Counted from the first letter of the stretch, positions 45,901 through 60,216 are shown. The stretch is DNA of 64,000 nucleotides from Anas platyrhynchos (GCF_047663525.1 NC_092588.1:89525501-89589500); one strand, 5' to 3'. Program-made: numbers and translations. Notes: generated by a model not told the origin, from the letters alone.

Positions 45901-46867
45901 CACAAGGCTCCATATTTAGGTGTGTAGGCCAATGACTAGAAGCTTCTTGATTACCCTGAGGCAGACATCCATTCTCTTGGTCACTTCATCAGGGGCATCT
46001 GACCTGAACCACTTCAGAGGGGAAAACCTTGTTTTCAGAAGGCAGAAGAACATTCTTGGGGGAGTGGAGGGGGTGAGGAGAAGGAAGAAAAAAAAAAAAA
46101 AAAAAGCAAACAAAAACCATCAAGATTTCTTGCAGTGTCTCAGTCTGAGTTTGCAAAATCACGAATCACTTTTGAAAATCTTGACAGTTTACATTTATAG
46201 ATCACTAGGTATAAGGAACTAAGTTTTATTAACATTTCCAGAAGAAATCAATGAAGATATTGCAGAGAATTACGATCCCAATGAGGAAATAAGCTGCAGG
46301 AGAAGAGGAATGGTTAATATGCAAGGAGCTTTTCTCAGAAAAATACCACTGCCATTATTAGGAAAGCATGAGGAAAAGCGATATATAACTCAGGACATGA
46401 GTGAATTGTCTGGCTTAGGGGAGAACGTAAAGGGGGGATTGTTTTTTAAAAAGTTATTTTTAAAATGTAAGCAGGTCTTTAAAACACAGGCAAGCACTCT
46501 GCATATTACATTCACTAGCACAGGGAATTCAACAAATGAACAGTGACCCCGAAGGGCTCCATCCCAGATGATAATTCTCATGCAAGGGGTATTTAAGGGT
46601 ACCCCTGAGGCTGCATGGAGATTGGACAGGGACCTCTGCGACAAGTGCACTGCAGTAAGAGAGGAAGAATGATCGGCCAAGTCTGTGGTATAGACTGGAG
46701 TTAACAGCATAAATTCAACCCTGCTGTTACTGGTCAGATCCTGGAAATGCTTATATGAGCACCTACCCCCGTTATTGCCATGTGTTAAATTAGATTATTT
46801 CTTAGCAATAGCACTTGAAGAGCCCTTCACAAGGTAGGAAGGATGAAGAGACATAAAGCATAGACAT

Positions 46868-46950
46868 GCTGTAGGTGGCCCTGCTTGAGCAGTGGGGTTG
46901 GACCAGATAGCCTCCAGAGATCCCTTCCAACCTCAGCGATTCTGTGATAA
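46868..46950 (+). mobile_element. CR1 LINE 3' end, short 5'-truncated copy
   Basis: Carries the typical sense-strand CR1 3' sequence: GGGTTGGACCAGATAGCCTC, then a CCCTTCCAACCTCAGCGATTCTGTGA ending, followed by A-rich sequence. About 80 bp only, the usual short 5'-truncated form. Confidence 0.85.
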
Positions 46951-48629
46951 AAAAACATGAGCTTGGCATCCCTGTGAAACAAGGGAGGGTTATTCTCTCT
47001 CCATCATGAGGTGAAGAAAGCTGATGTCCTCTACAACTAAAACTCATCTTGCCGGACATTATCTCACATGGTTCGCACCCTTGTTTTTGCAGGCCCAACT
47101 TGAGACATCCTAAGGGGCCAGTGCTCAACACTGTTGGACAGCTGACTGCCTCAGAGGTGCCTGAGGATGGGTGTGTACCTGTGTGTGTAATGCATGTGTG
47201 TCTGGAGATGCTGAGCGCACTGTGGTAGATAGCGCAGAAACATTTAACCAGAGTAACTTGAAAGACTGTCTAAATCAACAAGAATGCAGGGAAACAGCTT
47301 TGGCGATGGACAGATGATGTTGAGCCAGAAGCACTGAACCTTGGGCTTCTGTTGCTCTTGCCCTCCCATCTCAATATCTGATTTCTGAGCTTCACTAAGG
47401 TACTCAGGGCTACCCAGCCAAACAAATACCTGAGCCAGGCTCAAAGGTACTACAGATCTTCCTGTCAAACTTCCAGGGGACCAAACCAAAATTCAAGCTA
47501 CAGGATATATAATGTACCTTAACAAGAAATTGATTCATTTTCATGTCAACAATCTCTACATGCGTTTTCAAAAATAAGTAGTTCAGTTTAAAGGGAAACC
47601 AACTGGTAATTCTTTACAATCAATAGCAACTAAAGTGACTGACTCAAAGGCAATAGAAAACCATCAAGGCCGTAGCAATAGAATGAAACAGGCTTTTATG
47701 GAAGTATAGCTGCGGCTAATTTTGAATGGAAAGCATCACAACCTTACTGCATGTTCTTCTAGTGTGCCAAGAAAGCTGTGTCAATGTTGCTCCAGATCAC
47801 TCCAAACCATAGTGGAGCAACCTTCAGTGTAGCAAAAGGACCAACAAATGTGTTGAGGGAGAAAACACAGGCGAAAGGTGTTTCCAAGGTTGACATAAAA
47901 GTAAAAACTTTGATCTCTGATGAAAAAAGAAAACCTGGCTGGAGCATGGAGATGTTTTTTCACTGTACCTGAGACACACTATTGCTAATTTGATCTACTC
48001 CTCCGGCAAAATTTCTGAGTCAAAGATAATACAGCAGTGCCTTAGTTCAGCATTTGCACTAGCATTAAATTAAATCTATCAAAGATTCATTTACGATACA
48101 AGCATCCAACCTGGGCTAATTAAAAGTAGATCCCTGTTTCAGTCAAATGGTATTTTTTAGTCAATAAAGAGCATAAAGCCAAACCAAGACCTGATGTAAA
48201 CTACTCCAACTCTTAACACCACAGCTACTCTCCCTCATTTTACTATGAACAAAACTTAGTTAATATTTTTTCTTTTAAAAGCTGGCACATTATCATTGCT
48301 CTTGTACGTGCTTGGATAAGATGCATGTCTTCCTGAGAGGGGCAAGGTACTTTCATTGAAGCCAGCTGGAGCTAAGCATTTTTTACTTGGTATCTTTCAG
48401 AAACAAGTGTCTTTCACTTCCTGAAAGACACCGATCCACGCTAGCAAACATTATGATGGCTGTAAAACCAGGGAATAGAGAGCTGAATAGAGAACTGACT
48501 TCCATGCAGATGCTCAAAAATCAGTTTCAGAGATAAGTCAGTCTAACTTATCCTAAACCACCTTCCAGATCCCTCTCTGGTTGACCTTACCACCTTCCTT
48601 GATTGAATGATTTATAAGCAAAAAAAATA

Positions 48630-48680
48630 AAAATAATAATAATAAAAAAAAAATAATATATATATATATATAAAAAAATT
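48630..48680 (+). repeat. A-rich and (TA)n simple repeat
   Basis: AAT/AAAAT units followed by about eight TA units and an A-run. Intergenic. Confidence 0.9.
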
Positions 48681-51600
48681 CCCCTTTCTTTGGTCTCAGC
48701 AGTGGGTTCAGTTTTCTACTGTATGGAGTTATGGTCCCTCCCTTTTCACAATCTTTGATTTTCTTCCAATTAATGCCCTTGATTTTCTTTTTTCTTTTTT
48801 CCTTTTTGAAATCAACCTAAAGTCAGGATATGTGACATGAAGAGAACAAACAGACTTCTGAAGAATATTTACCAGTTTTTCTTTGTGTCATTATCTATCT
48901 TTTCTGGTGTACACTGGCAAGACTATTGCTGCTCCTGTACCTGACTTCAGTGACCCCTGTCCTTTACCAAAGGTGGCTTGGAAGAGTGAATGAGACCTCC
49001 TGTAACTGAGTCAGGCACTGATAAAAGATCTCAAAATTTGTGATGCAGAAGAAATGAGGAAGAGGACAAACACTGATATGTTTTAATTATTTGATGTTCT
49101 CATATGTTTCTTAGTTTTTATTTTCAAGGAACAGAGACAGAAGCCCAGAGTCCAAGCTCTCCCCTTGATGATTACAGTGATGGGTGTTTATGGCCAAGTA
49201 AATTGGAGGGGAATGGAATTTCTGATCCCTGTTGGGACAGGTACTTGCCAAACTTAATTCAGTTACATGCCAGACACAGTAACTTTTAAATCCAGGCTTC
49301 AACTCCATCACCACAAATTTCTGTCACAACCTAGCCCCAGGCTGGTAAGCTTGCTGTGGGGCTGAGGGACTGAACATCTTTGGACTCTGCTACATATGCT
49401 CAGTTGGACAGTATGAGCCCGACAGCCTTGCCATTGATGACTTTCCCTAAGGAAGCTCACTAGGCTGAGATTTGTCTCAAAGTGCCAATCCTACTGGAAG
49501 AGAAAAAACTGTTCTACTTGTGTTATGACTGTCTGGATACATAAAGTCTATGAATAAGTAAATAAAATAAAATATAAGAACTAGACAACAGAGTCCTTCT
49601 GAAGTTAGTTATTTCAATGGCCCACTGCTTCAGTCACTGTTATCACACCCAGAGCAGAAAGGGATACTCTAAAACTGCCCCACAGACAAACTACACTGCA
49701 TGCATGCTGCCACAGAAGTTGAGGGCTGAAAGAAGGGATCACATCACTGGAATCATGTCCACAGATATCCCATGCCTTGGCCAGGATTTCTGCTTTCTGC
49801 CCTTTATCTCTGTGACAACCCCTCCTTCTGCTTTTCGTGGGGACTGCAGCATGCCTGAGGTTTCTGCCCTGTGTTTGGTAAGGCCAGGGAAGGTGAGGTA
49901 GCCTCAGTCAGGGCTGGGGAAAGGCTCCAAAGAGCACCACAAGCTCCAGCTTGCCCTGCTCCTCCTCCCAGCCAGCTCTTCAAGCACTGCTCAGAAAGCA
50001 GCTACTCTCTCTTTGCTGGCTTTCTGTTGTACACCTCCTGAAAAAGTCCAAATAGCTCACAAATCTTCATGACTGCATTTACCCATGACACAGAGTGGTG
50101 AGAAGTCAAAAGAGTTACCTCCAAACTTGGGATGCTCAGTTAACAGCAGATTTTTGAGAGGAGTTAGATTTCCTGCCGCACTTTATGGATTCAGCGTGTG
50201 ACCCTCATTAACTTCCCCAAAGCAACGAGTATGCTGCCTCTGCAAACGAGAGCCCTGCGCCTGCAATCAATCACCCAGAGCTGCAAACACCTAATCAGTC
50301 ATCCCAGCTGGAGCCATCAGCCCTCCACCAGAGGAGGATGGTGGCAAAGAGCACACGCAGCCTAAACAGTCGTTACCCTCATCTTGTTCTTCTGCTAATC
50401 CCTTCCCTCACCCACTACATTTTCTCCCACCCCTGCAGGAGATGAGATGGGGACCCAGCAGGCAGGAGCTGCATGCACTTCACTATCCTCCTGCAGGCCC
50501 CACCACACTGTCCACCCGTCCTGGCCTATTTCTGGAAGGACTGTCTGGGGGAAAAAAGTGTGTGACTGACATGTACAAAAGCCATGATAGTGCTGCAAAG
50601 TGGCTGGCAAGATCAGTCATGCACTCCAGTTTCTGAGCACTTGAATTTGTGATCTGCTAATGTCTCCCATGTAGATACAGAGAGATTAGGGGAAGGTGAA
50701 TATATAGGAAGGGCAAATTTCCCAGACCCTCTACACATGCTTGGATCTGTCAGCTCAGAACTGCCAGCCATGCACAAAACAGACAGAACCAGGGGAAATG
50801 CAGCTGCTAAAATCTTGGGAAGGTTGTAGCTTTATCCTGCGTCTGGCTGGGCAGCATGTGGCCCAGCAGCACTATTATTTTAGCCTGTGGTTTGTTTCTC
50901 AGTGTCCCCTAGCTCATTCTTTCTGCAAATCCTATTAAATGTTGTTTTTCATAACTGCATAGGATCTAGTTCAAGATCTGATCAAGTAGCACCCTATTTG
51001 ACAAATCAATCCACTGAGTAAATTGTGCAGTAACATCCTGGTCAGCAGGTACAAATTGGGCTCTCAGCAGTTTCTCTGACGCAGTAGAAAAGCCAGAACA
51101 GAAGCAGAAATCGTGCAACCTGTTACAGGAGTTCTCAAACACAGGCCTGCTTAGAATCATGAAAAGCAACGAAAGGAACACTGAGTAAAATTATTGTTGT
51201 CATGGAAAAGCATTCGCATAGACAAAAGGAAAATACACCCCACTTTCTTTTGAATCCAAATTGGCCTACTAAGATCTGATGCTGTAGGTACTGCTGAATG
51301 TGCTCCTCATAAATTGTGCGATGCTGCTCTTGCTCTTAAAGCCAGAGCTGCCTCTCTTGGTGGTTTCTGCTTGGAGGCTGGGTAATATCCATTCTGTGTT
51401 CAATACAGAAGATGTGATAGAGCAGATTCACACTGCTCTAACAAGCTGAAGTACTCAAGCTATCAGCAGTGGCACTTGGCCAAAACCTTGCAGCCAATCT
51501 GCTTGAAAGCAAAGTGAGCACATTCCATGGGTTTTGCTACTCTGCTGTAATGTCACTGTTACAATGTTCTGCAATACAGTGGAAGAAACCTGAAATAAAA

Positions 51601-52513
51601 TGAAACCACATTCACCTTAAGACAAAACTTTCCCACACAGTTTACTTGATCAGAGAAAATCTTTAAAGATTTGCATTTAATTTTGGTGAGACAGAAGTCC
51701 TCTAAGTGAGTGAAACTGGACTTGTGCGTCCACTCCAAATGTTGCTCTGCTGGTGATTTGGATGCCTGATCTGGGACTTCCCAAAGCATAGTGTACTTCT
51801 GGCTGCAAAGGACCTACACTGGCACCTCCCAGGAGAGGAAAATAACTGTTAGCAGAGTCTGGGCAGTTCCAGTGACTACTGAGCCATTGGAGCCAATCCC
51901 TACACAGATGTCCAGAAATAGGAATCCAATTAATTCCTGATAACAGAATTACTGTCCTGGCAGCTGCCTAGTACCTCTCTTTAGAGGAGAACTCCAGCTC
52001 TGACAAGGAGAAGAACAATATTACCAGGGTGGATTGCTTCCTAGGTATTTCCAGAAGGCTTGGGGGAAAAACTGAATTTCTTCTCATCAACTCCAGTCCA
52101 AACCTATTATGTCATCTGCATGAAGAAAGGAGAGGATGAATAGGGTAGAAGGAAATAGATGTGTTTGCTATGCAAGAAGCTGTGTGAGCTTTCAAGTCCC
52201 TTTTGTGATTCAGGGAGAGAGATACCAATGTTTGGTGTCACTGGTGACATAAAGGAACCAAAGTTCACTTGGTGACAGATTATGGACATCAGAAATAAAA
52301 CTGCGTAACCAATTTGCCTGCTGACCTTTGTGTTGTTTTTCATACAATCTGTTCTGATCCTCTCCCCATTTTTGTCCCTGGTTGTATTATTTGTTCTCTG
52401 GCAATCAGTGACTAATACTTAAAAATCACATTGTATGGATTATCAGCATTCTGTGTCATATAGGATGTAACACCCAAACTACTGAACATGAAAAGAACAG
52501 AACCAAACACCTC

Positions 52514-52832
52514 AATTTGGAAGGGACTCACAAGGATTATCAAGTTCAACTCCTAGCTCCACCTAGGACCACCCAAAAACCAAACTATGTGTCTGAGAGT
52601 GTTGTCCAAACACTTCCTGAACTCCAGCAGGCTCAGTGCTGTGACCGCTGCCCTGGGGAGCCTGACCCAGTGCCCGACCACCCTCTGGGTGCAGAACCTT
52701 TCCCTAACCCCCAGCCTGACCCTCCCCTGTCCCAGCTCCATGCTGTTCCCTTGGGTCCTGTGACTGTCCCCAGAGAGCAGAGCTCAGTGCCTGTCCCTCT
52801 GCTCCCCTCGTGAGGAAGCTGTAGACTGAAAG
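52514..52832 (-). mobile_element. CR1 LINE 3' end, about 320 bp
   Basis: On the plus strand it begins with TTGGAAGGGACTCACAAGGA, the reverse complement of the CR1 3' end. It continues through the familiar 3' segment (TCCAAACACTTCCTGAACTC, CTGCCCTGGGGAGCCTGACC, CCGACCACCCTCTGGGTG) to about 52832. The insert is 5'-truncated and antisense to the window. Its resemblance to galliform and anseriform CR1 subfamilies is from memory only. Confidence 0.88.
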
Positions 52833-55800
52833 CAAGACACCTCTTAACAACTGGCCTACACTGCAAGCTATTTTCTTGGGCCTTTAAAAAATGACTTGTC
52901 ATGAAGGGGTCTAGTTGGTCCTCTATACTGGCAGAAATCATTTACTGACAAAAAGGCAGTGAGAAGGATCTCCTTCTTCATTGCACTGAGGTCATACTCT
53001 TTTAAGAAGAGTTGCAAAATATTTTAACTGGTGTGAAGAACTGGAGGTGTACCAGCCCCCAGGACACCTTCCAGTATGCACAGCCCACCGTGCTTCAGGG
53101 CAAACACAGGGTGCATGATACTGGAGTAGCCTCAGGGCCACACTGAAGAGACAAATTAAGAAGGAAGGAGCTGTGGGAAATGTGATGGAGAGAGAAAAGG
53201 ATGGTTTCATTTTGCTTGTACCAGTAAGGTGTTAAAGTACTGCAAAGATGAATGCAGTGTGTTTATCTTGACCATTAGTTCATTGGGTTTGCAGAGGTCA
53301 GGCTAATTAAAGGCTGAACAAACTAAATGCTCTGTCCTAGTAAAAAAGTAAAAAAAAATAAAATTAAAAAAAAATCCCCAAAATAACTATGTCTTACAAT
53401 AGCATCCTGATGTTACACAACTTCACTAGAAAGACAGCAGTAAGACACTGCATATTTATTTTACTTCCTTATATCCCTGACCCCCCACAGTGTGAAGTCT
53501 GCTTTCTTTTTTTTTTTCCCTCCTTTTTCCACTTAAATGATGGCTTTTCTCATTTGCCTAACCTCACACTTTCAGATGTGACCACAGTTGGATGCAAGTT
53601 AATTTGCAGCTTGATGATGACACTTCCCCAGTGCTAAGTGTCTCTGAACACAAGGGCAATTTTTTTTTCCTTGGACATCAGTAAGTTTGATGAGGCCAAC
53701 AGAGCTTTGGGAGCAGGGTTTATTAGTTAAAAGCTCTTCCAGAGCTAGCTGATTGGAGCACATTGTTTTATAATGTGAAAACTGTGTCTACCTTACTTAA
53801 CCTGCTCAAAAGCAGAAAATAATTCACTAGCATGTTGCACTGGGGTTTATAATGACCCTATGCGAAGCTTACCTTAGTATATGAAAATGTCTTTCTATAA
53901 ACTAAACTGTTTAGGCAGCAGAGGCTTTGAAACATCTTTATAGTAGTAACTAAATTAGCTCAAGTTGTTTGCTGTATAAAGGACAACAAACCCAACAAAC
54001 TTAGAAGTTTACCTTGCTGTTTGCTTAAAGTACCACTAAGGCTGCCAATGGGATTTGGAGCCAGTTTGCATCACTGTTGATGTACATTGTATTTGTTTAA
54101 AAGGAGGCAAATTCCCAAAAGATGCATCTTGATACAATCACAATCATGGCTACAGCTAGATTCATGTAAAGATGCCTTCAAAGCTCAAACTGGACTAGAG
54201 TATGCCACACTAGAACAGCATGAGGTTTTCCTGCTGATTAGAAACTGGACTTGTAGGAGAGTAGAGACAGTTTTCCTTAAAGCTGTGCTATTAAGAGTTC
54301 ACACCATGGCTTCTGAACACGTGTTATGACTGTTGCTTACAGTGTACAGTCTATTTCTACCTCCTATGAAGTGAGCAGTAGTGGTATGAGTACCTCTGTA
54401 GCAGTACGCCTACACAGGGAAATATCAAAGGCTTCAAGACATAGAGTGAATTGTCTGTACAGCTCTTGGCCATGACGCTACCACAGGTGCTGGTCTCCTG
54501 GCCACCTCTCACACCTTCTGACCAGGAACATGTGTTTGAAGTAACAGTGTACAGTGCTGAGATTTACGTCAAAATGGTCTTGCATCATAGATTTTTTCAG
54601 CTCAATTTTGTCTGAAGAGGTGACTGAAGAGTGCACCAAAAGCTCTGCAAGTGCTGATAGCCATTCAGATGAGTCCAATAAGAACTCTCTGAAATGCAGT
54701 ATACCTATCAGTTTTTCAACATGAGCTGATTCAGCCTACAGATCTGCTTCTGTTAATCTTATTAATGCAAATATAGCCTAAGCATACAAAGATTGACTTA
54801 TATTTCCCCATAGCTACCCTTCACACCGTGAGGTCTTGACTGTTCAGTTGTCAGAAGTTCACATAGTGTATTACTATTATTCTGTAGGCTATTTCCAAAC
54901 AGAGGAATTCTGTAAAGAGAAAAAAGCCACGTGAAGGACACCACACAGTCCTTGTGATATTGAAATGTACTTACTTTGAAGAAAAGCAAAATACAGGTAA
55001 AGGTAAGAGCATCTCAGAATCCTATGTATCTACACAGTGATGAAAAGTCAGATGTTTTTCAAATATTAATGCCCTATTTCTTACTAGTAAGTTGTTCTAG
55101 AAGGCTGATCCATGGTCTTTTCAAGGCAGTCACATTGGTGGTTGTGTGAGATAGTGGGGTATTTCATGAAATAATGCAGCGAAAGATTAAAATGTATTCA
55201 ACTCTGAGCTTTTAACCAGGGCAAGTTTTAAATCCATTTGTTTCAGCTGCAGTTGAGTACCGGTTTAATCTAATGAACTTGGATCCCAACAGACCCGCCT
55301 TCTACCTGCACAGGTAGGCTACTCACAGGTAGGCTACTACTACTACTCATTAGTAGTGTCCTTTCAAAATACAGATACTCAAACCAGATTAATTGCTTTT
55401 AAATGGTACTTAAAATTGCATGATACCAGGAGAAGTTCCGAGGACAGAAAAAAGAACAATCACAGGTGTGGAACAGCTTCCATGCACAAAGTGACTAAAT
55501 GAAAAATACTGGGGATTTGAGGGAAACACAGTATAAAGGCCTATGAAATTACAGACAGCATGTCAGAGAGGGAAGTTCTCCCTGACTCTTCCATTACCAG
55601 AGCTACACAGTGTCAAAAGAGATTAGTAAGAGAACCAGGTTCAAAGCAAATATGAGATGGTTCTTTGTATCTGTTAGTAGCATACCTGGGGAAATCTTTG
55701 CTCAAGCATGTGGTATATGGTAAAAGCTAACTAAGCTACAAAAACTCACCAAAGAGAAAGACATCAAAGCTACTAAACCAGAGGCAACAACGCATTTGTG

Positions 55801-57063
55801 CCCAATAAGGGGGCTACCACAACATAAGCAAAACACCTGCATTTGCAATGCCACTTGCTGCTGGTGCAGTTTTCACTGTACCAGACATTTCCTACTTCTC
55901 GTGTTTCAGGGTGTCATGGTCCACTTGGGTCTCTCAAATTTACTGGAGACTTTACTTTGTAAATTAAGCTTTATTTTATGAGCTTATTGGGAAAGAAAAC
56001 AAACATCAGACAAGGGCTCAGTCTCCTTTGTATGGACTAGTTTAATGTATTCTTTAACTCAGCACCTAGTTCTTCAGGCTTCTAAATCACAAGTTCTGTA
56101 ATTCATGTAACTCATGCATCTATGGGCAAAATAGTTTCGTAGTTGAGAGCAAGAGTGCTCATTCTTCTCCCTTCTCCCCTACCCACAGTTCAGGTATGCC
56201 CTGTATCCCACCAGGAAGCACAAAAGCCTCATCTGTCCAGCTGCTGTTGAATCTGCGTCAGAAGATTTTTGAGTAAGCTGACATATTAACACCTTCCAGT
56301 TTGGAAGTTGGTTTATACAGTTTCCATAATTTAGTGGATTCTGAAAAAAATGCCAGACAATTAATATGCAAGGCTTATGGCTGCAGGAGACAGCAAGCAG
56401 CAGTTGATAGTGGCTGCATAATAACCTTTAGACCTTCCTGTCCATCATGCCTTGCCTACATATTGCTCCAGCCGCAACCTGGTGCACTGCTCCCAGAATA
56501 CTTCAGCTGTGTGTTAGCCGAAACCAGAGCAGAAGCTGTGTGAACAGTCACAGGGGAGCACTTTTATTCCCTGACCAGTACTGGGGAGGCCAGAAAAACA
56601 AAACCACATTTGGGCTGGGCTGCAGATGACTTAGGGAAACTGCCAAGCTCAGCCTGGATCTTCTCCTAGCACATACAGCTGGTTTGCAACTACTGATTGC
56701 CTTGCAGTTCCCAGTTTTCCAGCCTCCAAGCCACCTTCTGAGTTTCCTTTCTCCATGTGATCTGCCAGATTTGCAGGCAAAGCTTGTTTCTAAGCCTAGC
56801 TGTGGACCTCAGTGTGGGCTTGCAGACTTACCTGCAGAGGGGATGAATTTTTGTGCTGCTAGCCTGTGTCCAGCTCCAGCGACTGCCAGGAGGTTTGCTT
56901 TCTGACACTTCTGCCACTCTCAGTCACTCACTCACTGCTCTTTCAGAACCCTGCAATGAATCCCATCAGGCCTCAAAGACTTATATGCAGGCCCCATAGA
57001 CTTCTATGCATCCAGCTAGAGCAGAAATGCCACACAAGTTTGAGGTTGACTGTGAGTTTATGG
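52833..57063. other. Intergenic, no gene seen
   Basis: A short tandem duplication of CACAGGTAGGCTACT is visible around 55308-55340, followed by (ACT)n. No gene or transposon recognised. Confidence 0.55.
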
Positions 57064-57640
57064 TTACCAAAACCATGGTCCTCCAACATCATCGGTGTTA
57101 AAGACAGAGGCAAAGAAGGCATTAAATGACTCTGCTTTGTTTACATTCCTGTTTGTGAAGTGATCGTCCTCATCAAGTAATAGACCAACGTATTCTCTAG
57201 TCTTCCTTTTGCTGTTAACATATTTGAAAAAGCCCTTTTTATTGTCCTCCACAGTACTGGCCATCTTCAACTCTAACTGAGCTTTGGCCACATGAATTTT
57301 CTCCCTACAATGGCAAACAGCATCTCTGCAGTCCTCCCACCTCACTTGACCTCACTTCCAGCGGCCATAAGCTTCTTTTTTCCACCTAAGCTCTAGAAGA
57401 TCCCTGTTTGGCCAAGCTGACCTACCAGAGCACTCACTGTATTTCCAGATTTTAGTCAGGTACCAGCCCATGTACAGGGGATAAGTGGTTGAAAACCTAA
57501 AGGCCATCCTCCGTTTGTCCTTAGGTTTTTGTAAGCAGCTCTGTTCCAAGCGAGCTGGCCAGCAATCACTGGCCTCCTTCACAGTCATCACCGAACTTCT
57601 CTTTGCTCCCACATAACCCTCTATAAACTACCTTAAAATA
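57064..57640 (-). mobile_element. CR1 LINE fragment: endonuclease-RT linker region
   Basis: Minus-strand translation of 57345-57064 reads WEDCRDAVCHCREKIHVAKA, then NKKGFFKYVNSKRKTRE, GLLLDEDDHFTN and FNAFFASVFN: the CR1 ORF2 linker just before the reverse transcriptase. The upstream piece 57612-57352 (NRDLLELRWKKEAYGRWK at its end) continues it after a short gap. Again the RT and 3' tail are absent. The two CR1 linker fragments in this window (here and at 28.4 kb) belong to different subfamilies judging from their sequence differences. Confidence 0.87.
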
Positions 57641-59756
57641 TTTCCAATCTCCCAGTGAACTTTATTCGGTTTAATGACTGTTAGTAAAATGCCTTAAAAT
57701 ATTTAGCTGAGAAGAGCACACTTTAGAAGTGGGATGCAGGTAAGGTTTCATTAGGAGCACATCGGCCTCTTTAATGGGCTCTGACATGTTAAAGTAATTT
57801 CCAGGGGAAACTGGGGATTCTCTTTGCTGGCACAGTGTTGTGCTCTTGAAATTGTCAGCTCTTCCAATTCATTTGCAAAGGCAAATAGTCAAACCAAGCC
57901 TGTACATTTATTTATTTATTTATATTTAAATAAAGCTAGGGCTTTCTCCCTGGCACCAAAAAGGCACCTTCACCAGCATGGCTCAGAAGCAAATTTTTCA
58001 ACTTACTCTTAAACTTAAAATGCAGCAAATAGTGTCTATAGTGCTATGGCATAGAAGAAGTGACTGATTAAAACACAGAACACATGATGCAAGTGCAATC
58101 AGATATGCTTTATTTTAAATTCCTATTACACTGTAGTAATAAAAAGTCTAGAATGGAAAGCAGGTTTATAGGCAAGAGCAAAAAATGAATAATTTTATTA
58201 GATGATGTAGACTGTGGTAGAACTGCTTAATTACTTAACAGAGATTGTCACTGTGCATTTACAACATACTGTTCAGTCCCTCGTGCCCCAGAGGACTTCT
58301 GTAGGAGACACTGACATTGCAGAGCGTATAAACGTGGTCCCGTAAGCTGTACACAATACAGGTGTAGCCATGCTTGAAGCAAAAGCCCCAAAAGGTCTGG
58401 TGTTCTGGGATCCAGGGTTACTCACTGAGCGTGTGAGGTGGTGTGATATGAATCTTTGCTTTGCTCCACATACTTTAGCAAAAGAGCAGCTTGCATTTCT
58501 CCTCCCCTGGGCTTACTTATTTTTAACAACTGGTCACCGGTTTTGTAGAAAGCAATGTGTGACAAGAAGGGGAGCAGAAGGCATGCCATCTCTCCTGCTC
58601 TCTTGCTAATGAGACCATAAAATGACATGGCCACGTACAATATAGCCACAGTGTTTAACGAGCACAAGGCTCCTTTTAACTTCTTTGAAAGCTCAGTTAT
58701 CTCAACCATGCTCTTAGTATGGGATATGCTCTTACACACTTTGGCCAGGGGAGAGTCACCGCACCTGGGCATGTGACTGTGGCTTGCACGTATTTGCCTC
58801 ATTTGAAAAAATATCCTGAGAAGGATTTTGGGAGAGATAAGAAATGGCCACACACACACCCCTCCTCGCCTAGCACATGGGAGTTCATGACTAAGGATGG
58901 AATAGCACCTACATGGGAGACTAGTGGAAAACATAGATCCAGAACAGTCTGGGCCAGAAGGGCCTCAGGAGAGGAATGAAGCCATAGCAGGCCCCACTGC
59001 ATCTTACAGAGGAATATGCTCCAAGCAAGGCAGGAAGCTGACCCAGCTTACAGAGTTTCTGCTTCTCAGGATGCATGTTTATTCCTGTAAGCTGAACTTC
59101 TATCCCTAAATCTTCCTGGGGTATTCCGTGTAACAGGTCCTGATTTTACAGTGGTCATGATTCCCAGGGAATGCTTGGGCATGATTTAATCTAGGTTCAT
59201 CCTCAGGTGGCAGTTCCTGTGCAGGACATTTATTAGGCTTGTGGGGCTGGAAAGCTGCCTCTCAGTCCCTTTCGCTCCTCTCTCCCTTGCCCCATGAACA
59301 AGTTGGTGTGGCCTGGACTGCTCTGCGGCAGGGAACCCCCTCAACACACACATAGAAAATGGAACTATGAGGCTTAGGAGAGAAGAAAAGGCAGAAAAGG
59401 ATGGAGAGCACAACCATATGCAAGAGATGTGACCAGGAAATGCAAGTTTGGTGGGACAAAATCTGAGCAGGGGCATGAAAAACTACTTATTTTCAGCAAT
59501 CAAATGAACAGAATAGCAAATTAACAGCATACAGGATAGGCAAAGGGCATGAAACAAAGTGAGTATTGTATGGGTGCAACCATGCATGAAAGAGCAAGAG
59601 AAAAAGCATAGTGAAGCAGCAAGTGAGAACAGGAAGCTGGAAGTACTTTGGAGATATCAAACCCTGAGAGATGATTCCAGCAAAGCATGCAGTCCATGAA
59701 CTGGAAAATTATAACACTGTAGGATAAAGCAGTCCTGTTAGCTAGAAATACCTGTT
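57641..59756. other. Flank downstream of F13A1, one long unexplained ORF
   Basis: Sequence between a CR1 fragment and the F13A1 3' end. It holds a 170-codon minus-strand frame at 58422-58934 with hydrophobic stretches and no homology I recognise. It may simply be distal F13A1 3' UTR or chance. Confidence 0.45.
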
Positions 59757-60216
59757 TTTATTGCAGCCTGAATGATCTACCATAAGGTTGTGTAATTCAC
59801 TCTAAGAATTTATAACACTGGGTTCTTCCTTTTTTCTTTTCACTGAAATATCAGGCCTTAATTAAAACTAAAGTTCAGACTACTTTGGTGAATGAAGCCT
59901 TTCAGATTCCCTTGCAGCACTAAAGCTAAAATCCATAAATACAAGTGAACTACAGCAATAATATGTCCTAGAATTGCCTTTGATTACGTGTATCTAATTT
60001 TGAATCATTCACCATTCAAATCATTTTTCATTCTCTCTTCCCAGTGTTGTTGGTTACTTTTTCATATCAAATTTTGTGCAACACAAATGATGACCAAAAA
60101 AAAAAAAAAAAAAAAAAAAGCAGATTTCTACCTCTGTCTCTATTTTGCTCCTCTTATGTTGAAATATATTGAAATATAATAAGAGCTAAATGAAGGGATG
60201 AAGACAGCACCTTGGT
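59757..60216 (-). other. F13A1: F13A1 3' UTR, proximal part (extent uncertain)
   Basis: AT-rich sequence downstream of the F13A1 stop. The first clear AATAAA on the minus strand is at 59757-59762, giving a 3' UTR of about 460 nt. A later hexamer at 59229-59234 would give about 1 kb. A run of 20-odd A on the plus strand (60097-60119) would be a U-run in the transcript. Confidence 0.4.

Larger units (their letters stand above)
42941..52513. other. Intergenic, no gene seen apart from a short CR1 end
   Basis: Contains the small CR1 end at 46.9 kb, C- and T-runs at 43490-43515, A-runs at 44235-44250 and 46089-46106, and the (TA)n tract at 48.65 kb. No exon recognised. Confidence 0.55.
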
